From an uncultured Pelagibacteraceae bacterium (GTDB lineage Bacteria > Pseudomonadota > Alphaproteobacteria > Pelagibacterales > Pelagibacteraceae), in contig CABZPS010000007.1 of NCBI GenBank assembly GCA_902527635.1, positions 1 to 40,093 of the forward strand: a stretch of 40,093 nucleotides of DNA. Reading direction: 5' to 3'. Position 1 is the first letter of the stretch. Each line of letters begins with the position of its first letter. Under the pieces are notes generated by a model. It saw only the letters and a list, made by a program, of their open reading frames with translations. It searched no databases and was not told the origin of the DNA. The translations under genes and the position numbers were made by a program. Positions 19,697 through 28,964 of this stretch are shown here, piece by piece.

Positions 19697-20143
19697 ATGA
19701 CAAGTAAGGATCTATCTATATTCAACTCACTAAGACCTTTCTCAATTGGTTTTGACGACATGTTTGACCAGTTTGAAAGCATGTTGGGCAATGGAAATTT
19801 GACTATGCAGTCGAATTATCCACCATACAACATTAGAAAAACTGGTAAAGACAACTACTCAATAGAGATTGCTCTTGCTGGTTTTAGTAAGAAAGATGTT
19901 GAGGTTGAGTTTGAAGATAATTTGCTAACCGTTAGAACAAAACAAATTAGCAAATCTGATGAAAAAAATGAAGTTGATGAAATAATTCACAAAGGTATTT
20001 CACAAAGACAATTTGCTAGATCATTCACTATAGCGGACGATGTTAAAGTGAATGGTGCTGAGTTAAAAGATGGTCTTTTAACAGTAGCTTGTGAAAGAAT
20101 TTTACCAGATCATAAGAAAAAAAGACTTATTGAAATTAGATAA
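19697..20143 (+). CDS. Small heat shock protein Hsp20 (IbpA-like)
   Basis: Alpha-crystallin domain NIRKTGKDNYSIEIALAGFSKKDVEVEFEDNLLTV...ISQRQFARSFTIADDVKVNGAELKDGLLTV. ATG at 19697 has AAGGAGG upstream; the track start (TTG at 19676) is probably too early. Confidence 0.95.
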   Translation: MTSKDLSIFNSLRPFSIGFDDMFDQFESMLGNGNLTMQSNYPPYNIRKTGKDNYSIEIALAGFSKKDVEVEFEDNLLTVRTKQISKSDEKNEVDEIIHKGISQRQFARSFTIADDVKVNGAELKDGLLTVACERILPDHKKKRLIEIR

Positions 20144-20152
20144 GTGGAGGCC

Positions 20153-20182
20153 TTACTTGCGGGGAAAAATCCTCGCAAGTAA
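20153..20182. terminator. Strong 12-bp hairpin between convergent hsp20 and lipoprotein gene (terminator-like)
   Basis: TTACTTGCGGGG-aaaaat-CCTCGCAAGTAA, one G-U pair; no long U-tract on the + strand, so classical intrinsic termination is uncertain. Confidence 0.65.
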
Positions 20183-20185
20183 ACT

Positions 20186-20488
20186 TTAAAAACACCCATT
20201 AGATACAAAGCCTATTACAACATTTTCCGAATTTATTTCAAATCTTCTTTCACAGGGAATTAGGTATTTTTTTGTATTATAAATAAACACTAAATTACCT
20301 TCTGCATTTTTGAAATCTTCCTCAGGTTTTCCTAATTCCATTTTAAGCTTGCTTGCAGACTTTCCAATAAATTCACTTAATTTTTCGTTTTCTTTTTCCA
20401 CTATAGCATCAGTTTTTTGCTTCACTGTTTGACATCCAGTTAAAAGTAAAAAAGTTGATAAAATTACTAAAATTATTTTAATTCTCAT
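20186..20488 (-). CDS. Small SmpA/OmlA-like lipoprotein
   Basis: Lipobox LLLTGC; GKSASKLKMELGKPEEDFKNAEGNLVFIYNTKKY...CERRFEINSENVVIGFVSNGC. Confidence 0.75.
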   Translation of the reverse strand: MRIKIILVILSTFLLLTGCQTVKQKTDAIVEKENEKLSEFIGKSASKLKMELGKPEEDFKNAEGNLVFIYNTKKYLIPCERRFEINSENVVIGFVSNGCF

Positions 20489-20620
20489 TAGATAGAATTA
20501 GCACTCAATTGTGTCAAAAGATTAGCTTTAAAGTTGAAAACTACTAATTTTATACAAAAAAATACTTTTTTTACTGTATTTAATTGTACTAATTATTAAT
20601 TATTAATTTTAATTTATCAA

Positions 20621-22120
20621 ATGAATACAAAACTCAAGGTATCTAAAGTCTCAAAAATTTACCCAGGTTGTATAGCAAACGATAATGTATCTTTAGATTT
20701 TGAAAGTGGAAAAATTTACGCTTTGTTAGGAGAGAATGGTGCGGGTAAGTCCACTTTAGTAAAAATATTGTCAGGTGTAATTAATCCTGATGAAGGTCAA
20801 ATTTTCTTAAACGATAAACTCCTTAAACTTGCTTCGCCCAAAGATGCCAAAAATAATAATATAGGAATGGTTTTTCAACATTTTAATCTTTTTGAAACAC
20901 TGTCGGTTTTTGAAAATTTAAGCATCGATAGTGAAAAAAATAATGATCAATTAAGAATTCTAGTTAATAATATTCTAAAAAAATATAATTTCAAAATTGA
21001 CTTAGATGTTCCAATTTTAAATCTTTCTGCAGGTCAAAAACAGAAGGTTGAAATTGTAAGATGTCTGATAAGAAATCCAAAAGTATTAATAATGGACGAG
21101 CCTACCTCTGTTTTAACAGAGCAAGAAACAGAAGACCTATTTTTGTCGTTAAAAAAATTTTCTAAAGAAGGAATTTTAATTATTTATATTACTCACAAAT
21201 TAAAAGAGGTTTTGTCGTTATGTGATGAAGTTGCTGTAATGAGAAAAGGTAAAGTTGTATCTATAAGTAGAACAGTTGATGAAGAACTATCAAGTTTAGC
21301 AAATAAAATGATTGGAGAAAGTTTAAACAAAATAAAAAAAATGACTTCAAATAATTTAAGTGGAGAACAAATTTTGAGGGTTTCAAGGCTAAATTTTAAT
21401 AGTGAGGATCCATACGAAGTTAATTTAGTAGATATAAATTTTACTCTTAATAAAGGAGAATGCCTTGGAATAGCAGGCATATCAGGAAACGGCCAAAATG
21501 AATTATTTCAAATTTTAAGTGGTGAGACACTATCAAATAGTGGTTCTATTAAGTTTAGAAGTAAAGAAATTGGCAAATTAAACCCAAAGGAAAGAAGGGA
21601 ATATTTAATGGCCTTTTCACCTGAAGATCGAATATCCCAAGCAGCTGTTCCTTCATTAAAAATTTATGAAAACGTAGCACTTAATAATTTTAAAACCTCT
21701 AATTTTTTTGAAAAAGGTCTTTTTAATGAAAGAAAAATTAAAGATCACTCAAAAAAAATTCTATCAAATTTTTCAGTAAATACGGATAATGTTAATCTTA
21801 GAAGTCAATTTTTATCTGGTGGAAACCTTCAAAAATTAATTTTAGGGAGAGAATTAATTACATCACCGGAGTTATTAATATGTTTTAATCCGACCTGGGG
21901 TCTAGATGTTGGAGCAATAAATTATATTCACCAAACACTTTTAAAAATAAATGAGCAAGGAAAATCTATAATCCTTATTTCAACAGATAATGATGAGCTT
22001 CTACAACTCAGTGATAGAATTTCAGTAATTAATAAAGGTAAGCTCTCAAAAATAATGAGTGCTAAAGAGGTTAATCCTGAAAAGTTGGGACTTTTAATGG
22101 GTGGAGGGTTAGTTGATTAA
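20621..22120 (+). CDS. BMP-type nucleoside ABC transporter, duplicated ATP-binding protein
   Basis: Two ABC domains: GENGAGKSTLVKILSG, LSAGQKQKVEIVR, LIMDEPTS; second domain GISGNGQNELFQILSG, LSGGNLQKLILGREL. Confidence 0.95.
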   Translation: MNTKLKVSKVSKIYPGCIANDNVSLDFESGKIYALLGENGAGKSTLVKILSGVINPDEGQIFLNDKLLKLASPKDAKNNNIGMVFQHFNLFETLSVFENLSIDSEKNNDQLRILVNNILKKYNFKIDLDVPILNLSAGQKQKVEIVRCLIRNPKVLIMDEPTSVLTEQETEDLFLSLKKFSKEGILIIYITHKLKEVLSLCDEVAVMRKGKVVSISRTVDEELSSLANKMIGESLNKIKKMTSNNLSGEQILRVSRLNFNSEDPYEVNLVDINFTLNKGECLGIAGISGNGQNELFQILSGETLSNSGSIKFRSKEIGKLNPKERREYLMAFSPEDRISQAAVPSLKIYENVALNNFKTSNFFEKGLFNERKIKDHSKKILSNFSVNTDNVNLRSQFLSGGNLQKLILGRELITSPELLICFNPTWGLDVGAINYIHQTLLKINEQGKSIILISTDNDELLQLSDRISVINKGKLSKIMSAKEVNPEKLGLLMGGGLVD

Positions 22121-23186
22121 AATTGAAAGACGTAATGAGACTTCAAATTTAATTTATTTTTTAACCCCTGTGCTTGCAATTTTTTTGACCTTAGTAACAG
22201 GGGCAATTATATTTTATCTGCTTGGTTTTAAACCTTTAGAGGCTCTAAAATTTTTTTTTGTTACACCCATTTCAGATTTATATGGTCTAAGTGAGCTTCT
22301 TGTAAAAGCAACCCCACTTTGTTTGATAGCTATCGGTTTATCTTTTTGTTTTAAAAGTAATAACTGGAATATTGGAGCAGAAGGACAATTAACATTTGGG
22401 GGAATTGTTGGTGGAGGTGTTGCCTTGTTATTTTATAATCATGAGGGTGTTTATGTTTTACCTTTAATAATCTTGGCAGGTGCATTTGGTGGAATGGTAT
22501 TTGCAATGATACCTGCAATTTTAAAAATTTATTTTAATACTAATGAAATATTGGTTAGTTTGATGCTTGTTTATGTATCTAAACTATTATTAGATTATCT
22601 TGTTGTTGGTCCTTGGAGTAACCCAGAGGGATTTAACTTTCCTGAGACAAGACAATTTAGTGACTCTGCTAGATTACCTATTTTATTTGAGGGTCTTCGA
22701 ATTCATGCTGGAATTTTTATTGCTCTCGTCAGTGTTTTTTTAGCTTGGGTTGTTTTATTTAAAACCTATTTAGGTTTTCAAATTAAAGTTTCAGGATTAA
22801 GTTTGAAGACTGCGAAGTATGCAGGTTTTAAAGGTAGAAAAATGATACTACTAGTATTTATGGTTAGCGGTGCATGTGCTGGTCTTGCAGGAGTTGGTGA
22901 AATCACCGGTCCTATAGGACAGCTACATAGAATGATTTCACCTGAATATGGATTTACAGCAATAATTGTTGCTTTTTTAGGTCGTCTTAATCCAATTGGT
23001 ATTGTATTTGCATCTTTAATTGTAGCGCTGACTTACTTAGGTGCTGAAACAGCACAAATATTTTTACAAGTACCAAAATATACAGGACAAGTATTTCAAG
23101 GAATGATTCTATTTTTTCTTCTTGCATCTGATTTCTTACTTTTTTTTAGAATAAAACTTTCAGGATTTAAAAAATATGAATATTGA
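22113..23186 (+). CDS. ABC transporter permease (nucleoside, NupP/YufP-like)
   Basis: WNIGAEGQLTFGGIVGGGVAL, SGACAGLAGVGEITGPIGQL, SPEYGFTAIIVAFLGRLNPIG. Confidence 0.94.
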   Translation: MIKIERRNETSNLIYFLTPVLAIFLTLVTGAIIFYLLGFKPLEALKFFFVTPISDLYGLSELLVKATPLCLIAIGLSFCFKSNNWNIGAEGQLTFGGIVGGGVALLFYNHEGVYVLPLIILAGAFGGMVFAMIPAILKIYFNTNEILVSLMLVYVSKLLLDYLVVGPWSNPEGFNFPETRQFSDSARLPILFEGLRIHAGIFIALVSVFLAWVVLFKTYLGFQIKVSGLSLKTAKYAGFKGRKMILLVFMVSGACAGLAGVGEITGPIGQLHRMISPEYGFTAIIVAFLGRLNPIGIVFASLIVALTYLGAETAQIFLQVPKYTGQVFQGMILFFLLASDFLLFFRIKLSGFKKYEY

Positions 23187-24108
23187 TATTAATTTTCTCG
23201 GAATTCTAATTGGGGCTATTATGGCATCCTCTGTTCCTCTAATACTTGCAGCCTCAGGAGAGCTTATAACAGAGAGATCTGGAGTATTAAATTTAGGTGT
23301 TGAAGGAATGATGATAATAGGTGCAATTTCAGGTTTCGCATTAATGGTAATTACTGATAATTTATTTTTAGCAATAATTGGATCTATGCTTTCTGGTTTA
23401 TTATTATCTTTTATATTTGGATTTCTCACTCAATCGCTTTTAACAAATCATGTAGCGTCAGGACTTGCACTTACCATTTTTGGTATTGGTTTATCTGCAA
23501 TGATTGGAAAAGATTTCGTAGGAATACCCGGAAAGGAATTTCCTTTGTTGTTTGTAAATCTAAAAGAAGCAATCCCTTTGTTTGGGCCTATTTTTTTTGG
23601 ACATTCAATCGTTTTTTATTTTGCGTTCTTACTTCCTTTTGGAACTAACTATTTTTTGAGGAAAACTAAAATTGGCTTGATTGTAAGAGCGGTGGGAGAT
23701 TCCCCTGTATCTGCAGCTAATCAAGGTATTAACGTCTTACTAGTAAGGTATTGTTGTATTCTTTATGGAGGAGCAATGTGTGGCTTGGGAGGGGCTTATC
23801 TTTCACTTATTTATACTCCTCAGTGGATTGAAAATATGACTGCTGGTAGAGGCTGGATAGCACTAGCGTTGGTAGTTTTTGCAACATGGAGCCCTCTTAA
23901 AGTTTTAGCTGGGGCAATTATATTTGGAGGTATAACTATTCTTCAGTTGCATATGCAAGCCATGGGGATAAGAATTCCAGTTCAATTTTTAAGTGCATTA
24001 CCATATATAATGACAATTGTTGTTTTGGTAATAATTTCTCGTGACAGTAGAAAAATAAAACTTAATACTCCTACTTCATTGGGGCAAATCTTCTATAAGG
24101 AAAAGTGA
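23176..24108 (+). CDS. ABC transporter permease (nucleoside, NupQ/YufQ-like)
   Basis: AASGELITERSGVLNLGVEGMMIIGAISGF, GLGGAYLSLIYTPQWIENMTAGRGWIALALVVFATWSP. Confidence 0.94.
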   Translation: MNIDINFLGILIGAIMASSVPLILAASGELITERSGVLNLGVEGMMIIGAISGFALMVITDNLFLAIIGSMLSGLLLSFIFGFLTQSLLTNHVASGLALTIFGIGLSAMIGKDFVGIPGKEFPLLFVNLKEAIPLFGPIFFGHSIVFYFAFLLPFGTNYFLRKTKIGLIVRAVGDSPVSAANQGINVLLVRYCCILYGGAMCGLGGAYLSLIYTPQWIENMTAGRGWIALALVVFATWSPLKVLAGAIIFGGITILQLHMQAMGIRIPVQFLSALPYIMTIVVLVIISRDSRKIKLNTPTSLGQIFYKEK

Positions 24109-24196
24109 TGTTAGCTATTCCAAAATAAATATTTTTTTTTAAGAAAATTTGTTTAGGCTACAGAATCATTAATTATAAATTTAAAGGGGAAATAAA

Positions 24197-25261
24197 ATGT
24201 ATAAATATTTTTTAAGATTATTAGCATTAGTGTTACTTTTGCTTGGATTTAGCATGAACGCAAATGCTGAATTTAAAGTTGGTTTTGTTTATGTCGGTCC
24301 AACAGGAGATCATGGTTGGACATACCAACATGATGAGGGAAGAAAAGCAGTTGAAGCTGCTGGAATAAAAACTACTTATGTTGAAAGTGTTCCAGAGGGT
24401 GCTGATGCTGAAAGGGTGATTAGACAATTAGCTCAATCTGGTCATGATCTTATTTTCACAACAAGTTTTGGATATATGGATCCGACCAATAAAGTGGCTA
24501 AAGATTTTCCAAATGTAAAATTTGAGCACGCTACTGGTTACAAAAGAGAGCACTCAAATGTTTCCACATATTCTGCGAGATTTTATGAAGGCAGAACTCT
24601 TTTAGGGCACATGGCTGGAAAAATGACGAAAACAAACGTTATTGGATATATTGCATCTTTCCCAATTCCTGAAGTTATAAGAGGTATAAATGCAATGACT
24701 TTAGCAGCTCAAAAAGTTAATCCCAATATTAAGACTAAAATTGTTTGGGTTTTTACTTGGTATGATCCAGGAAAAGAATCTGAAGCAGCACAAGCTTTAA
24801 TAGATCAGGGAGCAGATATTATAATGCAACATACTGACAGTACTGCACCAGTTCAAGTAGCGGAGAAAGCTGGCGTTTGGTCTTTTGGACAAGCTAGTGA
24901 TATGCAAAGGTTTGCACCAAAATCAATTTTAACATCTATAATTGATGATTGGGCTCCATATTATGTTGAAAGATCTATTGCAGCAAGAGATGGTACATGG
25001 AAACAACAAGATACCTGGCATGGATTAAAAGAGGGGATGGTAGCAATGGCCCCTTATAATTCTGCAATGGGAAGTGGATTAGTTAAGGAAGTAGAAAAAC
25101 TACAAAAAGACCTAGCTTCCGGTAAAGCCCATTCATTTACAGGTCCAATATATGATCAGAAAGGCAATTTACTTGTTGCAAAAGGTAAGGTCGCAGATGA
25201 TGGAATGTTGGCAGGCATGAGCGTATATGTTAAAGGAGTTGAAGGAGATATCCCAAAATAA
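24197..25261 (+). CDS. BMP family substrate-binding protein
   Basis: Signal peptide; KVGFVYVGPTGDHGWTYQHDEGRKAVE, ADIIMQHTDSTAPVQVAEKAGVWSFGQASDM; AAAGGGG-like SD upstream. Confidence 0.95.
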   Translation: MYKYFLRLLALVLLLLGFSMNANAEFKVGFVYVGPTGDHGWTYQHDEGRKAVEAAGIKTTYVESVPEGADAERVIRQLAQSGHDLIFTTSFGYMDPTNKVAKDFPNVKFEHATGYKREHSNVSTYSARFYEGRTLLGHMAGKMTKTNVIGYIASFPIPEVIRGINAMTLAAQKVNPNIKTKIVWVFTWYDPGKESEAAQALIDQGADIIMQHTDSTAPVQVAEKAGVWSFGQASDMQRFAPKSILTSIIDDWAPYYVERSIAARDGTWKQQDTWHGLKEGMVAMAPYNSAMGSGLVKEVEKLQKDLASGKAHSFTGPIYDQKGNLLVAKGKVADDGMLAGMSVYVKGVEGDIPK

Positions 25262-25277
25262 TAATAGTGTAAGAAAT

Positions 25278-25307
25278 AAAAGGTCAGCTTTAACTGGCCT
25301 TTTATTT
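25278..25307. terminator. Bidirectional terminator between bmp gene and phosphoribosyltransferase
   Basis: AAAAGGTCAGctttaaCTGGCCTTTTATTTT hairpin; the 3' arm overlaps the stop of the minus-strand gene. Confidence 0.85.
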
Positions 25308-25826
25308 TAGGTGTTTTTTATTTAATCCTTCAATATCAATTTCATCGTAATATTCGTAAGGTTGAACAATCCATGGATCACCATCTAATAATACTGGACA
25401 ATAATCTGGTCTGAATATTGAGGATTTTTTCTTCCATAAACATGCTGTTCTAATCTCTTTTATATGACTTTTAATAGGCTGGTATTGGTTAAGCCAATCA
25501 ATACTTTTATTTAGTGTTAAACCTGTATCAGATAAATCATCAACTAATAATATATTTTTGAAATCTTCATTTTTTGCAATTGCACTCATGTCTCTTGCAA
25601 AAATTAATTCTCCTTGTTGATCTTCAACAGTTACTCCAGAATAGCTCTGAATTACAACATAGGCTGTAGGAATTTTAAAAATTCGAGATAAAATATCAAT
25701 TATTGGTGCAGCACCTCTCATAATACCTACAAGAACTGTGGGGTTATAATCTTTGTTAATTTGTATTGCTAGTTTTTCAACTATTTTAGTATACTCATTA
25801 AAGTTGATAATCAATTTCTCTGCCAT
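25302..25826 (-). CDS. Purine phosphoribosyltransferase (hypoxanthine/xanthine-guanine type)
   Basis: VGIMRGAAPIIDILSRIFKIPTAYV and PRPP-binding ILLVDDLSDTGLTL; ATG at 25826 (MAEKLIINF) is likely rather than 25841. Confidence 0.88.
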   Translation of the reverse strand: MAEKLIINFNEYTKIVEKLAIQINKDYNPTVLVGIMRGAAPIIDILSRIFKIPTAYVVIQSYSGVTVEDQQGELIFARDMSAIAKNEDFKNILLVDDLSDTGLTLNKSIDWLNQYQPIKSHIKEIRTACLWKKKSSIFRPDYCPVLLDGDPWIVQPYEYYDEIDIEGLNKKHLK

Positions 25827-25869
25827 GAAATTTATTATCATAATTAAAATTATTTAAAAAGGAGAAATC

Positions 25870-26166
25870 ATGAAAGCATATTGGATAAGTTTATACTTAA
25901 AAGTAGATAATCAAGAAAATTTAAAAAAATATGCGGAGACTGTTACTCCAATAATAAAAAGTTATGGTGGTTTGCCTCTTGTTAGAGGAGGAAAACATAC
26001 AACTTTTGACGGTGACGATTTTTTAAGAACCGTGGTTTGGGAATTTCCTAATTTCGAACAAGCATTAAAGTGTCATGAATCAAAAGAATATAAAGCTGGT
26101 TGGGCATTAGCAAAAAAAACAACTTTTAGACATATGCAAATAGTAGAGGGTTTTAGTACTGAATAG
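25870..26166 (+). CDS. DUF1330 family protein
   Basis: MKAYWISLYLKVDNQENLKKYAETVTPIIKSYGGLPLVRGGKH...VVWEFPNFEQALKCHESKEYKAG; AAAGGAG SD. Confidence 0.92.
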   Translation: MKAYWISLYLKVDNQENLKKYAETVTPIIKSYGGLPLVRGGKHTTFDGDDFLRTVVWEFPNFEQALKCHESKEYKAGWALAKKTTFRHMQIVEGFSTE

Positions 26167-26788
26167 GTTCTGGATCAATACTTCTCCATAAGTACCACGT
26201 TGCTACTGAGCAATAAGGTGAAAATCTTTTTTTAAGAAGAGTTACAAATTTTTCTGGTGGTAAATATTTTTTCTTATAATTTTTAGAAATTGCTCTTAAA
26301 AGGCCAATATCTTGTACAGGCCAAATATTAGATCTATTATAAGTAAAAAGTAAAATCATTTCTGCTGACCATCTTCCAATTTGTTTTAATTGAGAGAGAT
26401 AAACGATAGCCTCTTCATCACTCATATTCTTTATTAGTTTTGGATTAAAAGATTTATTCAAAGTCTTTTTTGCTAAATTCTTGATACCAGACACCTTTTG
26501 GCGACTTAGTCCACAACTTTTTAATTGAGGTATAGTTAATTTAGATACTATTTTTGGATTTATTCTATTATTACACTTTTTTTTAAATTTTAAAAAAACA
26601 GCGTTTGCAGCAGCAACACTAATTTGTTGACCAATAATACTTTTGCATAAAGAAAAAAATATATTTCTTCTAGAGGTAAGAATTATTTCTGACGGACTTC
26701 GATAGCTTTTAATCAATTTTGCTAATACTTTATCTTTTTTTGATAGGTAATTTTTTGCTTTTTTCCAATATTTTGGAACTTTAGTCAT
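26153..26788 (-). CDS. HhH-GPD DNA glycosylase (AlkA/DNA-3-methyladenine glycosylase II-like)
   Basis: SIIGQQISVAAANAVFLKF, CGLSRQKVSGIKNLA, LKQIGRWSAEMILLF, WPVQDIGLLRAI. Confidence 0.9.
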   Translation of the reverse strand: MTKVPKYWKKAKNYLSKKDKVLAKLIKSYRSPSEIILTSRRNIFFSLCKSIIGQQISVAAANAVFLKFKKKCNNRINPKIVSKLTIPQLKSCGLSRQKVSGIKNLAKKTLNKSFNPKLIKNMSDEEAIVYLSQLKQIGRWSAEMILLFTYNRSNIWPVQDIGLLRAISKNYKKKYLPPEKFVTLLKKRFSPYCSVATWYLWRSIDPEPIQY

Positions 26789-27665
26789 TTGTTGTTTTAG
26801 AAGTGATTATTTTTTTATTATAAATTTCTCTTCTAAAGATAATCAATGTTGATACAATTACTAATAATGCTCCAAGAAGTGTTTTATATGTGGGCACTTC
26901 TCCCCATATGAAGTAACCAAAGACAATAGCAAACAATAAAGCTAAATATTTTAGTGGAGTAACAAGAGAAACTTCAGAATATTTATATGATTGGCCTAGC
27001 CATAGATTAGCTACTCCACCAAAAATACCAACCAAAGATAAAAATATAAAATCCCTCAAACTTGGCATAACCCATCCTTGAGGAATACTTAAAAAACTTA
27101 ATAAAGTAATTGATAAAGAAAAATAAAAAGAAATTAACCATACAGGTTCTGTTGTTGATAATTGTCTTAAAGTAATAGCTACGTAAGATAAACCAAGACA
27201 AAATATTACTGGAAAAACATAATAAATATTTAATTCGCTTATACCTGGCTCAGTAATAATTAATATCCCTATGAAACCAACTATCACTGCAAGCCATCTG
27301 TAAATCCCAACTTTTTCACTTAATAAAAATATTGATAGGATGGTTGTAAATATTGGTGCAGCAAATGAAATACTTACAACAGTTGCTAAAGGTAATTTTC
27401 TTAAAGCTATAAAAATTGCAACTAAAGCGACCAGGCCTGACATGCAACGTAAAAAATGCAAACCAGCTCTTTTTGTATAATAAAAATTATTAAGTCTCTC
27501 TTTAGGTATTATAAAGAAATAAAATAAAATCCCAAAAAATCCTCTAAAAAATAAAACTTGTCCTATTGGATAATCAACCGACCACTTAACAATTATATCC
27601 ATTAATGAAAATGCACAAACTGACATAAACATGTACAAAAAACCCAATTGATTTTTACTTAGCAT
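26781..27665 (-). CDS. EamA/DMT family permease
   Basis: About 10 hydrophobic segments, MDIIVKWSVDYPIGQVLFFRGFFGI, repeat architecture of EamA transporters. Confidence 0.88.
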   Translation of the reverse strand: MLSKNQLGFLYMFMSVCAFSLMDIIVKWSVDYPIGQVLFFRGFFGILFYFFIIPKERLNNFYYTKRAGLHFLRCMSGLVALVAIFIALRKLPLATVVSISFAAPIFTTILSIFLLSEKVGIYRWLAVIVGFIGILIITEPGISELNIYYVFPVIFCLGLSYVAITLRQLSTTEPVWLISFYFSLSITLLSFLSIPQGWVMPSLRDFIFLSLVGIFGGVANLWLGQSYKYSEVSLVTPLKYLALLFAIVFGYFIWGEVPTYKTLLGALLVIVSTLIIFRREIYNKKIITSKTTND

Positions 27666-27700
27666 ACGAATAATTTGTAAATTAATTTAAATCTTTATCA

Positions 27701-28144
27701 ATGGAAATAGCGGTTTTAGCTCTTGGATGTTTTTGGGGACCTGAAATAAAATTCAGTAAAATTGATGGAATAATTAAAACAGAAGTTGGATACTGTGGAG
27801 GTGATAGCCAGCAGACTACTTATCAAGAAGTTTGCACCGGAGAAACTAATCATGCAGAGGTTGTCAAACTCGATTTTGACGAAAAAATGATCTCATTCGA
27901 GGAAATTTTAAATATTTTTTTTGATATTCATGATCCAACTACTTTAAATTCCCAAGGGCCTGACTTTGGAACTCAATATAGAAGTGAAATATTTTATTTA
28001 AATGATAATCAAAAAAAAATTGCTGAAAAGGTTTTGAATGAACTTAACAAGAAATTATCTGGTAGAGTTGTAACAAAAATTTCATTACTTAAAAATTATT
28101 GTGTTGCTGAGGAATATCATCAAAGATATTTGGAAAAAAGATAA
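27701..28144 (+). CDS. msrA: Peptide-methionine (S)-S-oxide reductase
   Basis: LGCFWGPEIKFSKIDGIIKTEVGYCGG, YQEVCTGETNHAEVVKLDFD, DPTTLNSQGPDFGTQYRSEIFY. Confidence 0.97.
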   Translation: MEIAVLALGCFWGPEIKFSKIDGIIKTEVGYCGGDSQQTTYQEVCTGETNHAEVVKLDFDEKMISFEEILNIFFDIHDPTTLNSQGPDFGTQYRSEIFYLNDNQKKIAEKVLNELNKKLSGRVVTKISLLKNYCVAEEYHQRYLEKR

Positions 28145-28960
28145 ATGTCTTTGGTAGAAACTGAATGGTTAGATAAGAATTTAGATAATTTAAAAATTAT
28201 TGATTGCTCATGGCACATGCCTTTAACAGAAAGAAATGGTTTTGAGGAATACAAAACCAAGCACATACCTAACTCTATATTTTTTGATTTAGACTCTAAT
28301 TCTAAAAAAGAAACAAATCTTCCTCATATGCTGGTTGATAAATATGATTGGGAAAAAATTGTTTCAAAAATGGGAATTAAAAATAATGATGAAATAGTAA
28401 TTTATGACAACTCTGATGTAATAAGTTCGTGTCGATGTTGGTATAATTTTATTTATTTTGGACATGATCCAAAATTAGTTCATATATTAAATGGTGGTTT
28501 ACAAAAATGGCTTAAAGAAAAAAAAATAACTACTGCTGATTTACCTTTAATAAATAGATCAAAATATAAGAGCTTAGAAAAAAAAGAATTAGTTAAAGAT
28601 ATGACAATGATAAATCAAAATATAATTAAACCCAATTTTAAAGTTATAGACGCTAGAAGCAGAGAGAGATTTGATGGAAAAGTTGCTGAACCCAGAAAAG
28701 GTTTAAAGAGTGGAAATATTAAAAATTCTTTTTGCATACCATATATCTCTTGTTTGAATGAAGACAAAACATTTAAAGATATAGCTGAGCTTAAAAAAAT
28801 TTTTCATTCATGTTTAGATAGTACTACTGATAAGAATGTAGTTTTTTCTTGTGGATCTGGAGTTACTGCGTGTGTTTTGGCACTAGCTTATTCCTTAATA
28901 AATGATAGATATCTACCTTGCATTTACGATGGTTCTTGGGCTGAATACGGACTAATTTAG
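28145..28960 (+). CDS. sseA: Thiosulfate/3-mercaptopyruvate sulfurtransferase (tandem rhodanese)
   Basis: IIDCSWHMP, HIPNSIFFDLD, IDARSRERFDG, active-site loop FSCGSGVTACVLALA, YDGSWAEYGL. Confidence 0.93.
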   Translation: MSLVETEWLDKNLDNLKIIDCSWHMPLTERNGFEEYKTKHIPNSIFFDLDSNSKKETNLPHMLVDKYDWEKIVSKMGIKNNDEIVIYDNSDVISSCRCWYNFIYFGHDPKLVHILNGGLQKWLKEKKITTADLPLINRSKYKSLEKKELVKDMTMINQNIIKPNFKVIDARSRERFDGKVAEPRKGLKSGNIKNSFCIPYISCLNEDKTFKDIAELKKIFHSCLDSTTDKNVVFSCGSGVTACVLALAYSLINDRYLPCIYDGSWAEYGLI

Positions 28961-28964
28961 AAGT

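Noticed and set aside
24109-24196. Purine riboswitch upstream of the BMP binding protein
   Set aside because: The 88-nt gap is AT-rich with no purine-aptamer loop motifs visible; only an SD-like AAAGGGG was supported.
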